Below the pieces are notes generated by a model, which had not been told where the DNA came from, ran no database searches, and saw only the letters and a program-made list of their open reading frames with translations. Shown here one piece after another: positions 1 to 30,100 of a DNA stretch of 64,000 nucleotides. Origin of the DNA: Argopecten irradians (Eukaryota; Mollusca; Bivalvia; Pectinida; Pectinidae). Position 1 is the stretch's first letter. The number at the start of each line of letters is the position of its first letter. Position numbers and translations under genes: made by a program. Location of the stretch: NCBI RefSeq assembly GCF_041381155.1, contig NC_091144.1:21027544-21091543 (forward strand). The letters run 5' to 3'.

Positions 1-3000
1 ATTTATCGAGTTTGAAGAAAATATATGCAGACCGGTTCCAGTTATTTCACATAAACTGCATAAAATTGTCATTACTAATTGATAAAGGGGTCAAATACAG
101 TCAGTCAAAATTTTCAATCTTGGCTCATGCAATCCTTAAGCTTGTTGTATTTAATGACAATATGTTCATTTCATGTACAGTTGTAAATGAGGCATGATTA
201 GCAAATGAATAAAAACATTTGAATTGAAGGACAGATAGTCATAGAACAGGTTCTGCATATTACATATATATAATCAAATTAATATTATCCATTTTGCTGA
301 AGCAGGGGATATAAAAATGGATTTGAATATTTATCTGATTAAAAAAAACTAATATCATAAATCATTATAAATCAATGGGAAGTAACTCCGATTGGTCAAG
401 AGAAACAAAATTGCGACACAGCTTTAAGTTTAATTCATAATTTATTCAATACAGTCGTACCATAAGTAACAACATTCACCATGCAGTAAGCATCTCTCTC
501 TATCCTCACATTATAACAATGTACAACATTCACCAAGTTGGGTTTTCTTCCAAATACATGTATAGCAACTAATCAAGTTTAAACTGACACCCTGTTCACA
601 AAGGCAAAAATTGAATGAACCAGAATAAAATATCTGGCATGTTACTAATAATATTATACTGATTCAAAATGTAACATCATTTTACAAATCATATAATCAT
701 TGCACAAAGGAAATACTTTTGGTATAACTGAAGAAAAAGAACATGAAATGGTTATGTGATTATGGTAATGTGTTTTTAATGATGCCCTCTTTGGAGAATT
801 TCACCAAGCAATGCAGCTTTCTCAGTAAATTTATGAAGCTTCATAAATATTGTACATGTGAATGTACAGTCTATAGCCATGAAATATCTAGTCAGTGCTC
901 ACTTAGACAGCACAGTACCATCAAGTTTGTGTTTTTAGGGGACAGTCTGTCCCACTCATACAGCCATTGTGTCGGAGAAATATTTAGATTTCCTCTAGTG
1001 AATGTTCTATAAATCAAAACCCTTTTCAATTTACTTGTACTTGAAATAATTCAGACTTCAATCACTATAATTTGAGTCTGAATTAGTTTAGCAAAAGGAA
1101 AACTGCTCAATATAAATTATCTCATGAGCTTGTCATTTGTCTCGCGTATAAATTCTCTATCAAGCTTGGCAAATACCTGACTTCACACAGGTGATCTAAC
1201 TTCTAACCTGTATAATGAGTAGCAAGTCAGTGATCCGATAATTTTTCAAGCAAAAGCATTTTAGTTACAACAGTAGAATCAAATCATTAAAGTACATGTA
1301 TTTGCGAGCACAGAGAAAAAGTATACTAACATAAAAAATGGCATCCAGGGTTAAAATCTTACCAACAACTCATTTTCTCATCATAGCACAATTATTGCTA
1401 CATGATTAGGTAGACCTTACCATACAAATCCAAAATTGTATCAAAATGACAGTTTTTAAGGAATGGCAGGTGTCAGTTTTTGTTTAAGAAAGCCCCACTA
1501 AGGCAGATATTCTGTTTAACACTGGTACAATTAGGAAATCAGACAATTTTTGGACACCTAATTTGACATTTGTAAATAGACATGCACATTAAAAATAATA
1601 CATTCAAACTGATGTTTTCTATATGAATTAATCATAGCACTCTTATCTTTATCAAGCATGCAAGACTGATAAAAAATAAATGATTATCCCAAACACACAA
1701 GCCAAGGTACTGGCCTACTTATCAAAGATTACTAGAGTCATTGCAATCTTCCACTACATTGATTGTCCAACAAAAATGGATTTCTTATCCTAATTAATCT
1801 AGTATCCAGTCAATGGAACTTGTTGATGACCATATTTGGTGGTTGATGTTTATAATATGCATTGTTAATATACATGTACCTCAGATTTATATACATAACA
1901 GCAGCATATTTGTGATACTACATTACTGTAAATAAGTATCTATAACTTATTTATCATCTAGACATCACACATACCAAGAATCACATAGTAATAATTTTCT
2001 CTCAAAACATTACCAATATTTGATTGAGAAATGTTATTTTTCAACAAAGAATTTAAAGAGTTAAAGTATCATTTATTCACATTTACACTTCCATTTCAAC
2101 AATATGATACACAACTTTCATGATTTCATTCCTAGTTTGTAAAACAAATACATTTGCAAGATTGATTTTGGCTTCAACGTAAAGTTGTGATAACTTATGA
2201 AAGTACATGCACCCCTTTATTTTGTATTATGTTATAGATATTATGAAATAACATTGTAATATGGGTGTACTACAAAATAGGTTATTTTGGTGATGTTATT
2301 TTTAAAAACGTTTGAAAATCAAAATTTGCAAAAAAGTTTCACTCAAATGTACACTTGGAATCTACAGTTAGAAGTGTGCAGATATATACCAGATATAAGA
2401 CAGATTTAAATTCCTAAGAAAAAAGTCATCAGTCATGAAAAGGCAAAGTCACATGCACTGTGTATAATGTTGGTTTACAGATGTCAACATGTGCACCAAA
2501 CATGCCAGTGTGCCACCTTCTCGTAGTAACATGTACGTAACCATAACAGGTTAGAAAGCTAATAGTACAAGCAATCAGTTCATCTTATCCATACATAACT
2601 TCATGACATCTTTCATTCCTGATTAGCCTAAGCAAACTCCACATTTACATGTATTTAAACAGTTTTACCACAGTTTCGCTGACTTAGAAATAACAAGCTA
2701 CAAATGAATATTAAACCAGAAATACAGGGACTTGTCAGTTTGATAAGAAATATGAATCATAAATTTTGCTGACAATAAGATCAGCTAAACTGAGATTTCA
2801 TTTACTAAGGTTGATTTACCTAAGTAATTATCTCCCCTAAATCAAAAATGTCATAGGATATGAATGTTTGGCCAAAACAAACAATAATTTTTTTGATACA
2901 ATAAATATCATAATTAGACACTCCATCAAAGCTACCTTAAATCACTCACAGAACTGATAGCTGCGAATTTGAAACCTGATGACTCACAACAATATTGATC

Positions 3001-4208
3001 CAAAACTAATAAAAGGTCACTACTTAAGATAACATGCACTGAATCTTGAAAAGAGTCAGGTGAACAACAATGAAATCAACAAGAAAGATACGGTAACAAG
3101 AAAGTTTTCAGCAGTTACAATGTGAATATTCGCTAAGAACACCGTTTGGTATGATTAGCAATAAAATATATAAAGAATAAGTTAGATAAAGAATTTATGC
3201 TTTACAATGCAACCCAAACTCTCTGTAAAGACCATCTAGGGGTCATATTGTATTGAAGTTGCCAATTGAGACCGTAGTGGTCACAAAGACAGATTTTTCT
3301 GTTGATCATATCTGATTACAGATATGAAACAGGGTATCTGAAAAGTGGAGGGCACTTATAGGCACAGTGGAGCTTATTGGTCCAAATATGGTATATCTTA
3401 AACTAAACAGTGAATTCAGTATCTGACATAACTGTGACATGTTAATATTTACAAGTAGGAGGAATGTTCATGAAAATGATTTTTAATCAGAAGTGAAATG
3501 AGTTAAATTCTGTTGAAATAAGTGCTTTAACACATATATAATAATCCTGTTTCCTGGCGATCACTGTGATTCATCACAAAATACTTATACCACACATTCA
3601 CACACAGGCGTGTTGATGTATCTAGTTATGATGATGACATACAAGTATGACCTTCAAGGTCATTATTATTCCATCTCACATTCAGGTATGAAAATAACAT
3701 GTATTTATACTTTAACACATGGCCATAGAATATTGTAAACTCCCTGTTGTATTACATTATCATGATGATGTTGTCTTCCGCCTTCCAATAGTATTACATT
3801 GCGACAAATGCACATATGGCCACTTTAGCTTATTGTCCTGACTCCAAACAAGATAATGTGTCTCTATTTAATGCAAGACTTTTTGTCTTGTCTGTTTTAT
3901 GTTGAATCAACACAAGACTTTCTGCATCGACTTCAGACTTACTGGCCCTGATTCTAGTCAAAACTAATTTTCCCCGCTTCAAAAATGACTTATTGTCATG
4001 ACTTTAGACAAAACTTACTGTCATAACGTCTGACAGGGCTTATTGCCCTTACAAGTAAGACCTACGTACTTGTCCAAAAACGGACTTATTTTCCTTACTC
4101 CAAACAGGACTTATTGTCTAAACTCAATCCAAGGCTTATTGTCCAGACTTAATCAAAGGTTTATTGTCCAGGTGACATCGCTTATTGTCCATCGGCACTA
4201 TGGGTAGC
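1..4208 (-). other. PI4K2 3' UTR and downstream noncoding DNA
   Basis: No credible gene is seen. The sequence next to the PI4K2 stop is probably a long 3' UTR. A minus-strand AATAAA at 446-441 is one possible end, giving a 3' UTR of about 3.8 kb; nothing else fixes the end. Positions 3829-4190 form a degenerate repeat, listed separately. The part before position 440 shows nothing recognisable. Confidence 0.4.
3829..4190 (-). repeat. Degenerate GGACAATAAG repeats in PI4K2 3' UTR
   Basis: Within 20 bp of the PI4K2 stop codon lies a run of imperfect units with the plus-strand core CTTATTGTC(C), spaced about 20-60 bp apart. Clear copies occur near 3831, 3989, 4109, 4136, 4161 and 4180, with decayed copies between. 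On the transcript strand the core is GGACAATAAG. It could be a minisatellite or an RNA motif cluster. Confidence 0.6.
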
Positions 4209-21127
<16,919 letters not shown>

Positions 21128-24100
21128 ATGGCGGACGAAACAGAGACCACAGAACCAAGAGAACAAGATGAATTTAAGGCCGATCAAGAAAACTTTCACG
21201 ACAATTACAAGATGCACAGGGGTCCACCATTTCCAGGTGGACCACCACGTGGAAGAGGATTCATGAGAGGACCAAGGTAGTTGCAAATGAAAAGCACTTT
21301 GCACGACTCTTTTCTCAGCTTTTGCAACTTTGTGTGTAAAGTACTTGGCTGATAACCTGGGTAAAAATCCCTGGGTGCATACGTACTTGGTGGCATTGAA
21401 GTACTTAAAAATATTTAAAAAAACTAAGTTGTAATTTTCCTCGGACCTAGATGTAAATGAAATAATTCAATTAAATTACTGTATTCAAACATAGGTCGAC
21501 CAAACTTATTTTCTACAAATAAAACAATGTCAAAACCAAATACCGTATCATCACAATTTTCAATATGAAAGAAAATAACCTTTTGGTAGCACAGTTCTTA
21601 ATAGGAGAGGATAAAATTTAGGAAAGGTCAGAACTTGGGATCACCAAACACCAGATATTCTACCAATCGATCTCTCTGGTCACCATTTCATAGACCCTGT
21701 CTAGTCCCACTTCAATTTCGAATTCATTCTCCCTCCTTTGCTTCAAAATCACTTTGAAGAACATAAGTTTTGTGCTACTTACATATATATGTATATTCAT
21801 GAATGAATTTTAAACATGCGTCTTGTTATTAGGCCACCTTTTGGAAGAGGACCTCCAGGACCTGGACATGGACCTCCCAGATTCCGAGGGCCTCCTGGAC
21901 CTCCTGGTATGAGAGGACCTCCCCCACCTGGCATGCGAGGTCCACCTCCCCCAGGAATGAGAGGGCCACACAGAGGGCATGGACCTCCACCCCATTTTGG
22001 AGGACCAGGTAGACCTCCTTTTGATCCAAACTATGGCCCACCACCACCTGGAATGGGTTCACAGGGAATGGGGCCACCAGGCATGCCCCCTCCCCCCGGT
22101 ATGCAGCCTCCTGGCATGCCTCCACCGGGCATGCCTCCACCCGGTATGGTAAGTAGGTTAAGATATCCTTGTCAACTATTCTGAAATAATGCTGGATATC
22201 AAATAGATATTGTTTGGTCATTTTTTTACAATCAGAAAATATTAATTGGATAAACTAAGTTTGGAGATAGAAAAAAAGTGTGGGACGAAACTGAGCTTGA
22301 AATATCCAAAGAGTATAGGAATTGAAAAAGATATTTGAATATTTTGAAGCAAACATGCCCTGGCATTATATCCAAATGGCTTAATTGGAAACCATAATCC
22401 ATCTGTCAGCTTTGCATACATGCCATATTTTTCTAGGGGTGGTAAGGGAGATTGATAACCATTTTAAGGGATTTTGGTCTCAAAAGAGGGAGGTATACGC
22501 GCGACATATATGAATAAATTAAATGTCTGTTTTTTTATGATGAAATTCTGCATTCATATTGAATTTTACTGAAATAAAGGAATGTGTGGTTTTGCAAAAG
22601 TAGTCACATCCCTATATACACCCAGTTCTGGAGCAGTTTTATTGTTCGAAATATTAGACTGGGCTTTTTAATAATCTTTCACAATAACGGATAATTAACT
22701 TAGATAAAGTTCTTAAATTTACAAGCACTAAATTAAAAAAAAAAACAGAATCGTTACAGTAGTATTCAAAATGTAATTTAATCTGAGAGAAAAAAAAAAG
22801 TAAATTTCTTTTTAATTTTATTTATTTAAATTCAGTTACTACTGATATTTTTTTATTATTAATATATTTTTTTGAATAAATTCACACAGAAATTATAAAA
22901 AAAATAATACTTATTCCATTTTTAAAAATGTGGTTATTAGGAAATTCGGAAATTCTATAAAATCTGAATCATCTATTACAATTACCCAAAATGGCGGCCA
23001 TTACGTTTGCAAAGTTTGTGACATCCATCAAATACAGATAGGCCAGGGGTGTACAATTCTGAAAATTTTGCACTAGCCCAAGGGCTAGTAGCATCAATTT
23101 TTCACTAGCCCTGATCAGAAGTCTACTAGCCCTATTTTTTGTTAGTTTTTATATGTGCATTTTACTCGATCTGGATTTTTTACAAACCTGTACAGAACAA
23201 GTACATGTCTAACAGTGTGTTAAATACCATTCTGCTAATAAAGATATCGCACAGATTGTTTCACAGGTACCAGGTATTCATTTAGTAAAAACATTCTTGA
23301 TTCAATATTGACAAGGCAACAATGCCATCACATGCAAAATACTTTAGATTTAAAATTATGGTTCTTATTTCACTCAGATATTTCCTTTAAAACTATCAGT
23401 AGAAAGAAAACATAATCCGTATATATCTAATAAAGTTTAACTTTGATATTAAAAGCTTAGCAGGAAAATGTAAAGTGAACAATCAGTATTTATTACCTAC
23501 TGTTTTCATTTTATAGGTATGATGAATTTAGTAAATAGTACAGTTCATGAAAATTCTGTAAAAAAATCTTTAATTGAAACTACTGTTTTACTGAACACTT
23601 ACCTATTTTCCCTAATTTTCTGAGCATTGAAAAAAACCTTTATCTAGTAACATTTGCATGATACATTCGTATTTGAATCAAATAATGCCAATTTCATATA
23701 GATTTATTCCAAGAACTACACAAAATCAATTTTACAATTTACTATGAAATATTTTGTAAATGATTATTAATTAGTACTGCTGATTTTCATTTACAAGTTT
23801 TCAATATATCATAAAAATATGCGAAAGATAGATGAAAATATGCAAAAATATTGTACCTATAATTATGAAACCATTATTAAAGTTATTTTGAAAAACATTC
23901 AGTGGGTTAATTTGTGTCAACTGTGTTAACTAAGCATACCTATGTATCTGCAAGTGTACATGACAACATTTTACCGTGTATTTTAATCACTTCAAAATGA
24001 TTCGCTATCCATCTCACAGCAGTAGTACTTTCTGAATCCAACCCTCATATACTCAAATTTATAACACTAAAATGATAATGATGCTAGATAATAAAACTGT

Positions 24101-27100
24101 CACTTCATAATTGATTCTTATCTAGAGTCAAGAAATCTAGATTTTCCCGTTCCCTGTCTGTCAGCAACATCGGCAAACACATGGCCATCTGGGTCACTCA
24201 AGCGCTTAACTTTCATCAATTACATAACAAAACGTTTGATGCACCTAGATGAAGAATGTTATTTACGTTTGGGAACCACCTGTGGTATGCATCGATATCG
24301 TTTGCTTCAGTTTTGACGACACATTTACTGCTAGTAGAATTCTAATTGGCAATAAAAAGCTAAACTGCTGATTTACAACTGAAATTTCAATGTGAATATA
24401 GGATTTTAACAGAAATTTTCACTAGCCCACGGGCTAGTAATGATCGTGAAGCCACTAGCCCTGACCTGAAATTCACTAGCCCCGGACGTCGGGCTAGTAG
24501 AATTGTACACCCCTGTAGGCCTATTTAACATTAAAAACGTGAGTAAATCATTCACAGTTGTAAGCAGTATTTGTTTTGCTGTAATGCTCACTAGCTGTAG
24601 TCATAAACTTTATTGAAAGGCCAGCTGATTGTTTTCTAGGCGGCCGATCGGCTGCTTGACTTCAGTTTACGTAATACATAGACGTGAGTGAAAGTGACAC
24701 CTTAAGCGAAGGTGGAAATAGCCCAAGGCTGCTAATTAGGGCCACTTGGGTGTTGGTCAGGGGGTCAGGGAGTGGTTACTCTCGTGCTAAAATTAACCTA
24801 GCATGTACACAAATGTGGCGACGAAAATAAAACGGAGGGGTTTATAGAATACGGGAATTTAGACTCTCCTGCCGGGAGACAATAAAAGGCTTTAAAATAC
24901 GAGAGGTTTTGTCTCACTCCGGAAGGTATGGCATGTATGGCTTTGTTAAAGTTTTATGTTTAACTTTTGTTTCCTTTACAATCTGCAGCGACCACCTATG
25001 ATGCCACCTCCAAATATGCCTCCACCAAATTTCTCTATGCCACCTCCAGGATTCATGCCTCCCACCTCAGGTGGAAGTAGTCCAAACGTACCAGGGTCTG
25101 ATCTGAACCAGGAACTGTGGGTAGAAACTAAAACTGCCGAAGGAAAGGTACATTACCATAACTATTTATTGGGGTAGAAACTCTACCCAGTTGCAGGTGT
25201 TTGTGATGAGTTCCAAGGGTCTATATATTCTTCTGATGACTGAAAGATTATGTAAAAAAAAAATTAATTGCTTTTGGTTAAGAATTTTCTCCAATTAAGC
25301 ATATTGCTCTTTAATTAGATAATATCAGTGCTACTGAAAGCAGTCTCAAAATGTAGAGTACAGTGTAGTCTGAAAGCTTCACCTTGCCCTGCATCCAAAG
25401 TTTAATTTCTGACTGTATGTTTACTTATGCTGTGTACGTTTTCACATCGTCTAAAATAAACTGTGAACAAATCTTTTTTCACAGGCATACTTTTACAATG
25501 CTCGCACCAGGGAGTCGGCATGGGTAAAACCAGAGAATGTTAAGATCATAACACAGGCTGATGTTGAGGCAATGGCTTCCCAGGCCCTACAAACCAACAC
25601 CCCATCCACTATAGGTGGTACATCAACAGCCGCTCAGGCTGCTGTGGCCCAGGGTGAGATAACTTTACATAAAATTCTGACACAAAAAGTTATTATAGAG
25701 CACAAAGGTTTATATTTGTTTGCACATGTATCTCTATGGGATGAAATTTTAAATTGTTTGTGTTTTTAATTTGAAAATAATTTTCTTATAACTTGTATAT
25801 TAAAATCTTTTCTATCGTAATTTGAAAATAATTTTCTTGAATTTGTATGAAGTATTTTCTACCATCGGTATGTTATTTTTCTTCAAATTAAATCTTTCCC
25901 CAAATGGCATCTTATAAGTCATCTACCAAACTTTTCCTAGTATATATGGGTTTACGCCATATAATAAACCAGAGATGTGACAGGAGTAGAATAAAAACTT
26001 ATCTTTTCATGATCAATGAATTTTAATTTTTTTCAGCACAAGCAGCTGCTACAAACCAAAACCCTGTCAGTGCTACTGCAGACATGGCTGGTAAGTTCTT
26101 CATCAGTTCAGATTAAAATTGAACTGCACTATAAAAAATCCTTCACCTCAAACAATATACAAAGTTGTCTTTTAGGACTAAGCAAAATCTGCTCATGCTT
26201 ATTTTGCATTTTCTTGTGAGAATCTTGTATTTTTGTACATGTTTATTTTAAGTAACACACTAACCACAGTATATGATTTCAATGTTTCCAACCATTTCCC
26301 CATTCCAGAAATTATGTTTCATTTATAGATCAGTAAGCAATTGAACATATATCTCTGATTGTGCTACACAATATTGACTTTAATCACAAAATTTCAGGAT
26401 TTAATCAGATGGGCCAAGGTTTTGGGGCAGTTCCTATGAGTCAGGCTACAGCACAGCCAGTTGCCAGTCAGCCGGAAACACAGCAGGCTGGTGCTGACGC
26501 AGTGGCAGCTCAGAAACCCCCAACTACACAGGTAAGACTGAAAGAATAGCTGTCAGATTGAGAAACTTTTTCTATGAAAAAAAGGAATAGCTGTCAGAAA
26601 GGGACACTCAATCATTGGTGGCTTAAATATGTAGTAACATATCATGTAAATTCAGAAATCCTTTGAGATGAATATGTTCAGCTTTAGCTATTTCTTTTTA
26701 CATTTCTCAACCGACAGTTGCTATTTTGACCTTTTGATGATCACTAACTTCAGACGGTGAGCACGGCAACACTTGAAGATATCAAATAGATTATGAGACG
26801 AACTTTTTTTTTTGAACATTTGTTGAGTGATTAACAATCTGTTCCTCTTAGATGCCACCCAAACCTCCAGAGGTTGCTGAATGGTCTGAACATAAGAATG
26901 GTGATGGCCGTTCATACTTCTATAACTCCCGCTCTATGGAGTCTACATGGGACAAACCACAAGTGTTGGTGGACTGGGAAGGTATTGAATGCTTCTGATC
27001 AAAATTCTATTATATGATATTACGTCTCAGCTGTAGTGAATATTAAGATAAAGCAGTACAAGAAATATTCTTCAAAGAACAATTTACCTATAGATTCAAA

Positions 27101-30100
27101 TCAACTGGATTTCTGTCTTGTCTATCTGGAGAGTTAGAATATATAATGGCTTCATATATAATTGTGAAGTAATTCAGTTAGGGTACAATGGTGCAAAATG
27201 ATTTTCAGTTTGAAATTGAATATTAATTTTCATTTCAACTTCTACATTATGGTTTAAATTTATGTTTTAGAATGAGGTTGTTCTATTGTACATGTGTACT
27301 AACAAGCAGTGATCATGATTAATCAAGTGATTTCTAATCACCAAATCTGTTCACAAAGGATTTCTTACCCCAAAATAACTTGTTTTACTGCATGCAACTT
27401 TAAAACAATTAACATTGGTTTTGCTCAATGAGGAAAGCAGTCTTATCATTTTCTGCATGTTTCTTCCAGCTACAATAGCCCAGAAACAGCAACAACAGAT
27501 GCCAACCCCAGTGGTACCCCAGCAACAACAACAACAGGTACAGCCCATGCAGACCGAGACTTCACAGGTCAATGGCTATAGTGCTGCAGTTGAGGAAACA
27601 TCTACCGAGGCAGAGGAGAAGGAGGAAGAAAAGGAGGAGGTAAGCAATGGCTTGTCATGAGGGATGAGACAGATTTTACACACATCTGATAAAAACCGAA
27701 ACTGATTTTTAGTAGCATTAGTAAGAGTAAGCCATCACAGCATTTAGCTTAAAGTGAACAGTCGGGCAAGAATGGCTAAAGTCGGTAAAAATGGTGTGAA
27801 TGTATCCAGTATAATTTCTTATGGAATAGAAAAATAAACTTTCTCGTCAAAATCTGTCTGCGTATGTAGAAATTAATTTAATGTATAGGAATCCTAAAAC
27901 GTCCTCCCGACTGACTATGTCCGTGGTTACATTTCCACGCAGCCTCGCTTTCAATGCTTTCAACTTTTCTTTATTTCAATGGTCAGAACTGGGAAACGTA
28001 AGCAGACCTTGACCGTCGTATTAATATGTGAGAACTTTTGGAAGGCCAATGAACGCATTTAGACTGGTTTTCTTTGCCCGACTATTCACTTTAATGTTAA
28101 CAGTTAACTGTTAATATCCTTATGCTATGTTTATCGATTCTCTTAAAATCCAGTTATACATAATTTGATGTACTAAAATTATCACTTCTTTTCATTAGGA
28201 GAAAAAAGAGGAGGAAGATGAAAAGACAGAGGAACAGAAGGCAGCAGAGAAAGCACGTCCAGTGTCAAGTACGCCTGTACCGGGTACACCATGGTATGTA
28301 TGTTATAATCTGTACAACCAACCAAAGTATTTTATTCTCTAAGTAAAGTTATGTAAGAAGGAATCTGTACAACCAACCAAAGTATTTTATTCTCTAAGTA
28401 AAGTTATGTAAGAAGGAATCACTAACTTAATACAATGTTTGTGATATAGTGTACAATACAAAATTCGTATTATCTTATGTGGTCTGATGGAGGAGGAAAG
28501 CATATTAAATGATGCAATAACCTTCATCAATAATGTCTGGAACTAAACCCATATTATAAATATGGTCTATAGTCAAAAAAAAAAAAAAAGTTTCGACGTT
28601 TTCTGTTAAAGTTCAAGAATAAGAGGCTCTGACAGATGTGTGTAGTTAAAATAGCAATAAGTTTTGTTGCAGAGTAGGAGAAAGACTTTAAATCTAATGA
28701 GGCTGTCTTGAACGAGTTTTACTTCTGCATGTGAAAATACAAATGGAAACACTTGAAGAAACACTTAACAGGATAATACGAATATACATTTATGTTTTTA
28801 CAGGTGTGTAGTATGGACTGGAGATGGACGTGTATTCTTCTACAACCCAAGTCAGCGCACTTCCCTGTGGGAAAAACCAGAGGAGATCCAAGGACGTCCG
28901 GACGTGGAGAAGATGCTTCAGGCCCCACCTGATGCAGCCAAAGGTAACTAGGACTGTTAAAAATTAATAAAAGGAAAAGTCTCAGATATGTCTGGTAATC
29001 TTTATGTGAGGAAGGAGGGATTTAGAGAGATAAAATAGACCTATTTGAACTCAGTCACAGACAAAAATAGTGTTATTTTCCTTTTTCTTCATACTGGATT
29101 TAGTTTTGAGTCTACACTGATACTGGTTTTGAAGATTATTATTACACATGTTATCATAAAGATTTTAAAAGGTATCTTGTGTCTGTAAGTAATATTCTGT
29201 TATTTTATGCATATGATCTACATAAATGTTGTAGCGGAGAAGAAGGAGGAGGAAGGCGAACCCCAAGCCAAGAAGCAGAAGTAAGTACTAAAGTCCAATT
29301 GACAGTGTGAAATAGTCAGTGGTATTTTCTGTATAATCATTAGGAACTTACCATTTAAGATTTTGAATGTTGAGGTGTATCATCTATGAGTGTACATAAA
29401 CTTACTATACAGATTCAGTTCTTTACTTGATGTTGAATATGTGTATGCTATAAGATAACTATTGATTACCTTACTACATGTGGTGAATTAATATTGGTCA
29501 ACACACCATAATGAAACTGATGAAAACAAACTATAAAAATTGATACCTCAGCATAACTTACAAGCTCTGTTACAGCAGTTGTATTGTTGTGAAATCATTT
29601 GAATGGATTAACTGTATCCAGTTGGAAGTACTAAGTAATGTGTTTGTCTGTAGGATGGATGATATGGCAGAGGACAAGAAGGACGAGGTGAAGAGGATAG
29701 ATGTAGGTAAGGAAGCGGCCATTGAGGCCGAAGTTCAGGCAGCCAGACAGCGAGCCGTCGTCCCACTGGAGATCCGCATGAAGCAGTTCAGGGACATGTT
29801 GGCAGAGAAAGAGGTCAGTGGGCGAGAAATTAGGATTTTCCTTATTAGTTTTCAAGTTTTAAGATTTTCAGTATGTACTGGTAAATATCTTTTTATCCAA
29901 TTTTAAACACAAGTTAAGTATGCATGTTATCTACACTGTTGTACTGTGAATCATTTATAGCATTAGTAGTGTGTCTGTTGATTCAAATGTCTTTACTGCC
30001 GTTCTATCATAAGATTGCACGATTGTGTTACAGTACTAGTGTATCGACTCACTGTAGTAGATTACATCGCTACATGGTACAGGTGAAGTGTCTATGTAAC

